Source: Lactifluus volemus (Eukaryota; Basidiomycota; Agaricomycetes; Russulales; Russulaceae). From it: 64,000 bases of DNA. Below the pieces are notes generated by a model, which was not told the origin of the DNA, made no database searches, and saw nothing but the letters and a program-made list of their open reading frames with translations. Location: positions 124,001 to 188,000 of the forward strand of contig WTXI01000058.1 in assembly GCA_022376515.1 (NCBI GenBank). The letters run 5' to 3'. This document shows positions 23,124 to 33,082 of the stretch, in pieces; position 1 is the first letter of the stretch; each line of letters starts with the position of its first letter. The translations under genes were made by a program, and so were the position numbers.

Positions 23124-24950
23124 CTACTTTCCACCGTGCGTCCATTTATGCCTTGGAAGCTGCGCTGCAATAGACTGTGCAACGCAAACCAAGGCGAGCA
23201 ACACGACGTATATGAGTTTCCCATCCAAGATGTTATTTATCAAGGAAAACGCAAAGAGCCAATCCGCAGCCGCCGGTCCGAAAGAACGATGGACCGAGCC
23301 CAGTGTTTGTGCGAGGCCGTTTGTTGTGCCCAGCGAGCGCTGGTTGGGTGCGGCAGAGCGTATAAATATGAACGCGGCACCTGACAATTGTCGGCACGGA
23401 CACCCATAAAAAAAATTCCGAAAAGTAACTCACTGAATCCCATTTCTGAGACCGCTAATGACCAGAGTTGCAGGAAGATCAGCAGCCATAAGGTCATACT
23501 CGAGCCATCACCGACGGCGTAACGCAACGCCAAATTCTCGAAGGGGAACATAGAATAAACCACGGCGTATGCAGCAATGCTGGCGACCAAGACCCATCGC
23601 GGGCCAAAGCGTCCAACAAGGCGCGGAAAGAAGATGAATTGGAAGATTCCGCTCATAAACCCATACACGGAGATACACAAGCCAATCGACGCCGGACTGA
23701 AGTTGAGCCCGCCAAACTCGACTGACGTCGACCAGATTAGAGGGATAAGCGATTCCGCTACTATTTCAAGGAGCGCCAGTGTCGCATAGTTGAGAACGGA
23801 AATCGCGACTGCCCTTGTGAGCACGGCTCGCAGCGGCAGTGGCATTTGTTCGTCTTTTGGTGAAGCCCCCAGGCTATCCCTCGATTCCTCTGGCACTATG
23901 TTCATGCTAGTCCTTTCAAACTGGTGCTTCATCGGAGGGGCAAAGTTTACTGTCTGCATCTCCTGTTATCTCACTGTGTCCTTGGAAGAGGTGGGAAACG
24001 AACCTCTTCCAAGTACATCGCAACGACAATGAACGATAAGGTTGCACAAATAGCGGTTGCCAGGCACGGTAAGAAGTACGGATATGTGGCCCAGAAAGGG
24101 TTGGAGAAGAGATGTGGCCAACGATCTTGTGGACGCGCCAATACGCCACCAATGAATGGACTTTTTTTAACCGTGGAATCAACCAGTGTATGAGAAAGTG
24201 GAGAGAAAAGCCCCTACCCAATCGCACGGCCAACAGTCCACGTCATTGGCAACAACGAGAATCCTAGCGCGACATTACTATCATCTGTGAGCTCCCCCAT
24301 CACGCTTTTCACGACACCGATGTCTCCCTTTAGGGCGCCATGCAGGCAACGGCTGGGGTCATCAATTCAGCGAATGAGACCCGCGAATTTCCTGCAAGGG
24401 GGCACCTAACAACTATTGCCCCAAAAGAACGGGAGAAACCAAACGAGATGATTGAGATGATTGAACCCGCGAGACACGATAAGAGAACAGGCTTGCGTCC
24501 GACATAGTCGGAAAGTCGGTTCCAAAGAAACGCGGACAGCGCCTCCGCCAAATGATGCATAGATACCTACATGGTATACGGATTGGAGTGGGTCCTCTGA
24601 TAGAATAGGATGATGAGACGTACGATGATCCCGGTGTAGTATCCCACTTTCCGTACATCTCCACCGACGATAGGAAGCTCCCGGACAAGCTGCATGCGGT
24701 TCAACCTGAACGTCATAAACCGTCAAAGACACTATCGTACCTCGTTTATGTAAGGAGTTATTGAAAAGGACAGGATGGCCTCGGCGGTCCAGAGGGAGAG
24801 GAGGATTGAGATCTGAACCTTAGGAAGCGGTGTCGGTTTAGGGGATGCGGGGTCGTCACATTCGATGAGGGGAGCCTCCTCGTCTGCATATTCGAATAGG
24901 TCAGTGGTAGGAGACATGGGAACGTACGCCAAGTTGGGCGTATCTACCAC
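23124..24950 (-). CDS. MFS transporter, YCR023C/drug-efflux-like, 501 aa
   Basis: Integral membrane transporter of the major facilitator superfamily. Exons: 24741-24950, 24624-24689, 24406-24566, 24218-24352, 24004-24160, 23434-23953, 23124-23380; phases agree. A soluble acidic N-terminus leads into TM1 (QISILLSLWTAEAILSF). The loop 2-3 signature is RLSDYVGRKPVLL, the usual MFS D-x-x-GRK motif, and the TM5 region reads CLHGALKGDIGVVKSVMGEL, which resembles the NGNVGV/MMGE pattern of the fungal YCR023C-like group. A long charged central loop separates the two halves. Such proteins are usually presumed H+ antiporters; the substrate is unknown. It lies immediately upstream of a P450 on the same strand, a pairing seen in detoxification or metabolite clusters, but no core synthase is nearby. 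Remains of a second copy lie at 26.2-26.8 kb. Confidence 0.88.
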
Positions 24951-26199
24951 ATTCGTCCTCGGCTTAATACTAGTGGAGGTATCACCGTATCAGAGTTATC
25001 CAGCTATAGGTCAGTCCCCCGGATACACCTCTAAAGGGTCTTTTGGTTTTGGTGGGGTGGACGAGACAGGCCTCCACGTATGAGCGCTATGAGCATTCGT
25101 GATGAGCCATCTAACCGAGTTTGTGCTTCCTTCGATGGTTTTGATACAAGTTTGGGTAGTTTTGACAATTAGTACTGGTATCCCTGTTCGGGACTTGTGA
25201 GGCTGACAGCTCTACAGGTGGACGCTGAGGCCGCTTAGGGTGTAGGGGTTCACGTAAGTGATTGGATCAATATTTTCGTTGATACCAAAATAAGAAATCC
25301 CATTGTCCAGTAGCAGCGAAGCCGAATTCATGCCGAGCAACGTTAGCACTGACCCCGCATGCTGGCAGATTGCAGACTTGACTATTTACAGAAGGTATCA
25401 CATCAAGAGCACTGGAAACAAAAGCGGTTTATCCCAAAGCGAGAAAGTCATGCTTCAAGTTGACGTCAAAGCGTAAATGGTCCCTATTACAAGGTCCCTT
25501 GTCAACGCAAAGAACCATACGCGTGTTGTGTCAATTCATCTGTGGCCCTATTGTCAGGTATTGGCGGAGCTTACGTTTTTCGATAAAAAATGTAGCCATG
25601 CTCCTGTCAAAGGTAGGCGATTCGAAATTTTGAAATACAGCATTACCGTTGCATGTGCGCCTCGGCATACGTTCGAAGGCGCACGGGTGGGTTCGAAAGT
25701 AAATTATGGGAGAAGAGTGCCTAGTATTGTTCTTCTTTCTACGGTGACCATAGTTGAGCGTATAGTATGGGTGTTTGTTAAGGAAAAGCTCAAACTATTC
25801 AGACATGAGGAGTGTGTGACTCTAACAGAGCCCGAGGCGTAAAGATATGAACGTGGCGTACAACGTGATTGCAAGGCCAGCCGCACAGCTGGCCTTACAC
25901 CAGCCCGACACAGGCTCGGACAAGGGTAAGGAGCATGACATACACAAAGTTGTGACGTCATACGAAGCCTAGCGCCCCAAACGTTGTTCTCCCTGACGAA
26001 GGCACTGTCACCAGGCGGGTCTGCACTCAAAACATTTTAGGCTGGTCGAATAATCGTCTGCTGGTACAGTAAGTTTGCTAGGGTCGCCTCTGCTGTTGTC
26101 TTGTGAAAATAAATCAAGTGAGAGTTCTGACAAGTCATTTTCGCACGCCCAAAAGTGACCCACTCAGCATGAACGAACAACGTAACTCAAATCGAGATT
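24951..26199. other. Interval without supported gene
   Basis: Contains the upstream region of the MFS gene. A plus-strand frame of 121 codons (25477-25842) lacks any recognisable motif, and an overlapping minus-strand frame exists, so I do not call it. Confidence 0.5.
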
Positions 26200-26790
26200 C
26201 AGCGACACGACTGACCTATTTACCAACAACATTAGTAGTTCAAAGTTGGCGACTGAAGCCACGACAGGCCTTGTAAGCATAGTGAACAGAGTAACAACAG
26301 TTTATCTGTGATCGCCCTCTGTGGGTTGGCACTCCGACGCAGCATACAATTAGTTTTCTGTTTACCAAACCAATTCCGCACGGCCGGGAGCAACCTCTAT
26401 CAAAAATATCGCGGCGATGGCGAACTGTAGGAGACCATGGGAAGCCACCACCAAATATACTCATAACCCGATTAAGCATTGATGGAAACTGAGGATGCAC
26501 TAAAATGCCCATGTAGTACCCAACCTCGCGGTCACCACCATCTACAATTAAAAGTTCGCCAATCAACTGGAGCCAACGTTTTCAACACACTGCAAATGTA
26601 TCTTGAATCAGAGCACAGGGATTACCTGATCGACATAGGGACTCAGAACTAAAAGTTATGATTTCGGCGAGCCGTACTTACAGGATACTGAGACCTTGAG
26701 GCGGGGTTGATAGTATTGTCAGTCTGGAGAAGGGTGGACATCTCCTTCGGATATTGTAGACATGTAGACGTCAACAACGAAAAATCAGTA
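26200..26790 (-). pseudogene. Remnant of a second MFS transporter gene
   Basis: The minus strand retains pieces homologous to the first two exons of the intact MFS gene at 23.1-24.95 kb. A piece reading PRLKVSVSCKYG, then LAEIITF in another frame, then VLSPYVDQ with a donor behind it, corresponds to PLPKVQIS...AEAILSF...ITPYINE. The next exon (about 26503-26570) reads ELLIVDGGDREVGYYMGIL, corresponding to ELPIVGGDVRKVGYYTGII. The frame changes twice in exon 1, and nothing clearly matching later exons is present. It is therefore a truncated, decayed paralogue. Confidence 0.7.
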
Positions 26791-27081
26791 CTTGGACCAC
26801 GTGAGACCGCGATCATGGGGTGCCCGGGGGGCAGCGATATCTAAACTCCGACATGCCCTCATTGGCATAACTTTCGAAGCAGTTAGCAGGGCCCCGCATG
26901 AGCACCTTGACCTTTTCCCGCTGTATCCATTACACATCCCCCACGATGCGTGCCGTCAAATCAGTGTTGGATTAAGTACTACAAGAAAAGGGAAAGAAAA
27001 CCTCTAAGTCCGTCGCGCTACTGCTACTCCTCAGCCTGTTCTGCGTCGGCTTCAACACGCGCCCAACCTTTTACCTTTTCT

Positions 27082-28606
27082 TCATGTTTTCCTATTAGGG
27101 TAAAACTCCTTCCATGATACATCTACAGGTCGTCCCGCTTGTTTGCGTGAAGCAACAAATGGCTCCAAGGCCTTCCATGCAGATACGCGTTCGACTTGAG
27201 CTGTCACAGAACACAGTTCCCAACGCAGCTCAATTTTTTCCAACGCGGGTAAAAGCTCCGGGTCATGTCCAGGTGGGAGTGTGTATTTAATGCCAGACAC
27301 GAGTCTGGGGTGTAGCTGGAGGATCTTCACGCTGATGAATAGCGAAAGGAAGCTGCTCCAAGGAATAGGTCCTCGTCGCCTTTCATCGTAGTCGACATGC
27401 CTTGAAGGAAGCGTAAGGAGGAGCCCTTCCACAGTAGAAACCTTCGCAGAAAGCGCGCCAATTATCTTCATTATCAATCGAGGATCATCTTCCAAGTCCA
27501 GAATGAATGCTCGTTGGGGGGCATCAAGGGGTTGAGAATGTGGTAAGAACGAAAGGCGAAAAAAAATGTCTTTAAGAATCAGCTGGATGGCGGAAATTTT
27601 ACCAACTTGGTTGATGAAGCGGGAGAGTCGTAAGGCGACCATGGGGGTTGTATGTGTTACCCTAATACAGGTGTCCTGGAGCAATGGGATAGCCAACCCG
27701 GCCACGAAAGCCTCGAAGAATCCTTCAGGACCAAAATAGTGGAAACCTGTCAGTTTCAAGGGTCGAACCACGATTTCAGTCCCAGTAGAGTCTGTCGGTA
27801 CATCGATAGGATCGTTGAAACCCTCCACGTATAGCTGAAAACGGCAAAGACGGTGAAGGCCTTGCAGATAGGCTATTAGCGATGTTGGCGATAGGCTGGA
27901 ATGAAACTCGATCTTGAGGCTCAAAGAAAGCTCGACCAGGCTTGTTGCAATTGACGATAAGTGAGACAAGGATACTTGACAGGTTGGTCCCAGTTTGAGT
28001 ATTCGCAGATTCGGAGCAGAACCCCTCAGGAATCTGGAAGGAAGTACCAATGGACCCGACTCCGAGTCGTTCGAGTCATGTATCTCGAGTCTTTCCAGCA
28101 CAGGGAAAAATCCCGTCATCACCCTGAGAAATTTTTCCAAGCGAGCAGCCTCCCCCCTAAAGGTGATCCCGCGCACGCGATCGCGGCATCGTATTGCAGT
28201 AATCAGATAATTCATGTCGCTGGAAGTTGGAGCGCCCTTGTCGTAGTGGATGACAATCGGTAAAGGTGAAAGACGCTTCAACACAGCCTTCATTGGCCTG
28301 TCCAGTGTCAACACGAGTTCGACATCCAGTCGGGAGTGCGACAAGAGCAGGATCTGGCGCCATCTTCGACAGACATGTGTGAGCCTGAACCACCCGTACT
28401 TTGAGTTCCAGAACACTTTGTAATTGGAGAAGTATTTGAAGTGTTGTCGATACAAGTCAAATATCTCCAAGAGAACCTCCGCGGGCAGGTTGTCTATCGT
28501 CAATTGCGGCGACGATCCACCCACTGTTATTTTGACTTTGCTGGAGAATCAGCAAAGAGTGATAGTTGCGGGCCAAGTTGCAAAGCATACCATTGTTCTG
28601 GAACAT
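27082..28606 (-). CDS. F-box protein with leucine-rich C-terminal region, paralogue 1 (489 aa)
   Basis: Exons 28591-28606 (16 nt, MFQNN plus one base) and 27082-28535, joined through a CAAAG acceptor so that the frame is open from the ATG. The F-box lies near residues 19-65 (DNLPAEVLLEIFDLY ... FRLTHVCRRWRQILL), followed by about 400 residues of irregular leucine-rich, beta-alpha-like sequence. Such proteins bind SKP1 through the F-box and present substrates to an SCF ubiquitin ligase; the target is unknown. The closest relative is the neighbour at 29.2-30.7 kb, in the same orientation, an evident tandem duplicate. Without the tiny first exon there is no ATG in frame, which supports the model. 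Confidence 0.85.
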
Positions 28607-29197
28607 CGCAAGAGGTAGCTTGGATGAAAGACTCGGAATTGAGCTAGTACAGTACAGTAACTTAGGGGAAGCCCAAAGGCCAACCCTTTCCACGATCACG
28701 CGAGCATGCCCCTGAACAACGTGCGTGTTGACAGATGTTGGCCAAGCCTCTTCGTGTATGATAACTCAACGCTATGTAAGCCGACGCTACAACTACAACG
28801 AATTTTTAAACATGAAAATACCATCAGCAATTAGCTCTCTCCTCAAGAGGAAGAAAATAGAAGATGTTAAATGTTAAGTGTCTAGACACGGCGTAAGAGG
28901 CAGCCACGTCGTCCAGGGCTGAGGAAGAATGGAGAGACGGGGGCGCACGTGTAATTGTACCGGAAAAACAAGGACAACTCGGAGGTGATATAAAACGAAA
29001 CGGGAAACTAAGAGACACGAGTCCGTGCCCAAGGCGCGGGGATGTCTTTGGCCAAGGTGGCGTTCGAACGTGGGATGGGTGGGGAGAGTCCTTCAGGCGA
29101 CATTTGCTTGTCGGACTGGGCCGCGGCCGCATCAGCCTCGACAGGCACTCATTTTTGAGCGTGGGCGTCACATAAAATACCCTCGATTTGGTAGTTT
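28607..29197. other. Spacer between the two F-box genes
   Basis: Holds the promoter of paralogue 1 and the 3' region of paralogue 2. A long minus-strand open frame here (to 29345) runs antiphase into the end of paralogue 2 and is not credible. No tRNA-like cloverleaf was found. Confidence 0.5.
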
Positions 29198-30749
29198 TCA
29201 CGATTGGTAGGAGAACACCTTCCATGACACCGTCACAGAGCGTCTTGCTTGTTGACGTGAAGCAACGAAAGGCTGGAAGGCATTGACCATGGATGCCCGG
29301 GCCGATTCGGCCAATTCGTTGGGATCTAAAATATATCCCCAACATGGTTTGAGTAGCTCGATTCCTTCCAGTACAGGTAAAATGTCCGGGCCATGACCAG
29401 GTAGGAGAGAATGTGCAACGTCAGGAACTAGCTTGGGGTGTACCGTGAGGGTCTTCACGCTGCAGAATGGCAAAAAGAAGCTGTCCCATGGAATAGGATA
29501 CTCAGGGAGTTGGCTTAGGCGGAATTTACTTGGAAAAAACCTAAGCAGGAGCACTTCGACAGTGGAAAGCCTCGCAGAAAATGCGACAATTATTTTCATT
29601 AAGTCATGGTGAGGGTGACGATTTATATCTAAAATGAAATTCGGTTTGGAGGTGTCAAGGAGTGGGGAATCCGTCAGCAACGAAAGGGAAATGGAATTCT
29701 CTCGATCGATAAGTTGGGCGGTAGAAAATTGCCCATGGGCTCCGTTCAGGAAGCGGGTGAGGTGTAAAATCATGGAAGGGGTGGTATGAGTTATTACGAT
29801 GTGGATGTCCTCAAGGGATGGCGCTGCCAACCTAGCAATAAGAGCTTCAAAGAATTCTTCATCACCAGAATAGCGGAATCTTGTCAACTTTGAGAGCGAA
29901 ACCATACTGTCCGTCACATTGGAGTCTGTCGGGATATCGATAGGATCGTGGATACGCGCCACGTTTAGCTGAAAACTGCGTAGACAGGGAAGGCTTTGCA
30001 GATGGGCCAGTAGCGATATCGGCGATCGGCCGGAGTGATAATCGAAACTCAAAGAAAGCTCGACCAGACCCGTTGCAAGGGGTAATATGCGAGACAAGGA
30101 TTCTTGATAAACTGGTTTCAATTCGAGTATTTTCAGATTCGGGGCGGAACCCCCAAGAAATCTGGAAGGAATCTTCAAGGAACAACCATATTTTCCGTGA
30201 TGGATTTGAAGGCTTTCCATTACGGGGAAAAAGCCTGTCATAACCCCGAAAAATTTGGCCAAGCGGTCGCCTCCCCCTCTAAAGGCGATCCCACACACAC
30301 GATCGCGGCATCGAATTGCAGCAATCATATAATTCATGTCATTTGCAGTTGGAGCACCCTTGGGGTAGTGGACAACAATTGGCAAGGGTGAAAGACATTT
30401 CAACATGACCCTCATCGGAGTGTCCAGTGTTAACACGAGGTTGACATCTAATCGGGAGGACGACAGGAGGACGATTTGGCGCCATCTTTGACAGACTTGC
30501 GCAAGCTTGAACCATCCGGACGTTGAGTTCCAACACAGTTTATAATCGGGGGCATATTCGAACAGCAGTCGATAGGAATCAAATATCTCCAAGAGAACCT
30601 CCACGGCCAAATGATGTACAGTCAATTGCTGCGGCAGTTCACCGGCACTGTTACTCTGGCTTTCAAAAATTTAGCGAAGAAAGCTATTGGTGTAGGCTGA
30701 GGCGCTAAGCTTACCATCTCTTAAGGATAGTATCCTGAGTAAGTTCCAT
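29198..30749 (-). CDS. F-box protein with leucine-rich C-terminal region, paralogue 2 (498 aa)
   Basis: Exons 30715-30749 (MELTQDTILKR plus two bases, donor GTAAGC) and 29198-30659. The F-box is at about residues 26-72 (VHHLAVEVLLEIFDSY ... FKLAQVCQRWRQIVLL), followed by the same leucine-rich body as paralogue 1. The two proteins are collinear along their whole length, with divergence spread evenly. Intron 1 is in a different phase from that of paralogue 1, and the residues encoded at the start are unrelated. Predicted SCF substrate receptor of unknown target. Confidence 0.85.
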
Positions 30750-31535
30750 AAATATTGACGTACGGAGCGTGGACGCGAGGATACAAGTGGCAGAGATAGG
30801 AGTTCGTCGCGACGCGCCGCGACTTTGCCAAGTGGTGCCAAGTGGGTCCATAATCCCACGATCACGTGACCACGCGTCGACGAAGGGATTTATTCCGCCG
30901 TCCAACGAGCCGAGCTTTTTTTTCAAGCAATATAGACCCTTCACTCATTTTTGGGTAACACGTATGCCGGGCCAGAAAATGACAGAAAGCCTCAGTTTTC
31001 GCGTTTCCATCATATCCTGCAGATTCCGAAGTTGCTTTGGACGATGCCAGTGGGTAGTGGCCGATAAGGACGGACCAGGAAGTGCGAGTCATCTCTACAA
31101 TATAGATCGATGTTTTCGAGCAAACACAAAAAGTCACGGTGTACAAGCCATCATCGATCAGCCGACAGCCTCAGAAGAAGAAAAATGAGCAGAACTCAGA
31201 GCGGTCAGCCAACTGGCACACACGTCAGACGCACACCTCTCAGTTTGAGTTAGTCGAAAATTCGGGCGTCTAATTTTGTTCGTCCCATACCGAACCAGAT
31301 AGACAACTAGATTGCAATTTCGATGATTTTCAGTGAGTGGGGGATTCTACCAAGTTGATTGAAAGCATCGTCACCGCTGTGCTCGGAACCAGCCTCACTT
31401 TCTTCCTTACACTTGTTCCCTTTCCTCCTTCCATCATCTGGCTTCTTCCCGTTGTCCCGAATGATCTAACAGCGGTCACGGACTGTAGGTATATCTATGC
31501 CCCACCTTCTACTTCGCAACATCCCCTTCAAGGTC
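30750..31535. other. Interval without supported gene
   Basis: Upstream region of F-box paralogue 2, and beyond it short frames only. A hydrophobic plus-strand frame at 31337-31651 overlaps the antisense of the amidohydrolase fragment and is not supported. Confidence 0.45.
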
Positions 31536-31790
31536 CCCTCAGCCACGGCAACCTTTTATGCGCGGCCCCGATGTCAGGGGCAGCCCATTTGCCGCACCAA
31601 GGAACTCGAGATGCATTCTTGCACCACACTTTTGCTCGACTTCCTCCTTGAATTGTAGTAGCGCAGCCATCACGTCCGTGGATCCAACATCAATCACCAA
31701 GGGCAAGGTGCCATTTGCTGCTTTTGCAAACCACTTTGCAGTTTCCCTATGCGCACGCGGTATACATGCATTCGCCTGTGCGGGGCATAG
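31536..31790 (-). pseudogene. Fragment of an amidohydrolase (CE9-like) gene
   Basis: One minus-strand exon-sized piece reads RETAKWFAKAANGTLPLVI ... DVMAALLQFKEEVEQ ... MHLEFLGAANGLPL. This resembles the segment of fungal metal-dependent amidohydrolases (annotated as imidazolonepropionase-like or carbohydrate esterase 9) that precedes the final metal-site region. Nothing upstream or downstream continues the protein: the metal-binding HxH and the C-terminal Asp region are absent. It is a stranded gene fragment. Confidence 0.6.
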
Positions 31791-31889
31791 ACCGGCGCGA
31801 AAGGGGGGTGCCCTTATGGCCATTTGGTCTTGCACGAGGTTCCATTTAAGGCACACCTCCGCGGAGCGTTGTCGAAAATCCGATAAATG

Positions 31890-32770
31890 TTGGTTCAGTT
31901 AATGTACGAGCTCTTGGGAGCCCGGGCGAGTTCGAAAGACAGAGGGGCCGGTTAAGGCAGGAGAGAGAGGGTACGACGAGGGCGCTTGCGGGACGATTCG
32001 GGATAGAGGGCACGAGGCGCTCGGAATGAGAACGCTACGCAGAGACGAAACGAGACGAAAAGTAGACCGATAGAGACAAGAAGAGAGAGAACGAGACTGA
32101 ATTCTTTTAGCAAACAAAGTGATCCAAATCGACGAATGATTTATTGGATGCTCCTCCAGGCCAATGAGCAAGGCCTTATAACTACTTTTCTGTAGATCTG
32201 AGATAGATAACTAGAGTCCACGAAAATAGCAAGTTTCAATAGTTAGCTCAAGACTGTAATTCAGGAGGCAAGGGTGAAACACGAGAGTATAAAGAAAAGG
32301 AAGAAAAAGGAATAGTAGATGTAGGTCTGTAAGGCGTCGGCCGTCGGGTCGCTGCATCGGACAACGCCCCGATGGGCTCAGGCCTCGCGCGAGGGCGCTT
32401 GATGATCCAAAACGGGGAAAGTGAGGGCGGTAGTAGAGTAGTAAATGCGATCGTGAGCGTCATCTCATAGTACCAGCCATAGGAAAGGTCTGAAAGGAGT
32501 TAAGGTAACAGGTCCAGCAAAAATGAGTAGTCCAAAGAGAGTATGGTAAAGGTCCCAATAGCGGGCAATACCTGGTATGTACAAATGAAGGGGATTGAGG
32601 GTATTCTTGGCGAGTCTCCGCATCGGCCGAAAGTGCGTCGGTGTTGGTCGATGTCGAGGCGAACGAAGGTGAGGAGCGCGGAGTCGAGATAAGGTGTGAC
32701 GTCCAAATCGGGTCGTGGTTGAGGGCCGGCGCGAGGTCGAAGATGTCGGATTTCAGGCCCAGCCGCTGAG
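31890..32770 (-). mobile_element. LTR-like sequence, possibly a solo LTR (ends not found)
   Basis: On the minus strand this tract has the look of a basidiomycete LTR: GC-rich start, a CT-rich run, an AATAAA-type signal (near 32140) and a second CT-rich block ending near GAACCAACA. It sits in a gene-poor gap next to a gene fragment. I could not find matching direct repeats, a second LTR, a primer-binding site or reverse transcriptase sequence, so this is a pattern-based guess. Confidence 0.25.
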
Positions 32771-33082
32771 CCTACCTTACATTAAGAATGCACAAAGATG
32801 TGAGGTAGAAACGGTAATACCGGCGTGATAAGCGATGCCCTGGAGCGAGTTGAGCAACTTGATCCTTTTGTGAGTCTAATGAAATTTCATCACGATTATC
32901 ACGCTCGATGACATAGGGAAATGCACTCATTTTAAGTTGAGGAACTGGAATTCGACGCGTATAATGCATAATTCTACACCTGATCTGTAGCTGCAGTCAT
33001 AAGGCGATTACAATATTCGTATTCGTTTTAGGTGATACATTTATCGAGTATGGCTCTGAATTTATACAACACAAATTAAACG

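Noticed and set aside
29025..29110. GCGTTCGAACG as a tRNA T-loop
   Set aside because: It is a palindromic stretch without the remaining cloverleaf.
28824..29345. 173-codon minus-strand ORF
   Set aside because: It overlaps the end of F-box paralogue 2 in another frame and lies mainly in intergenic sequence; no domain.
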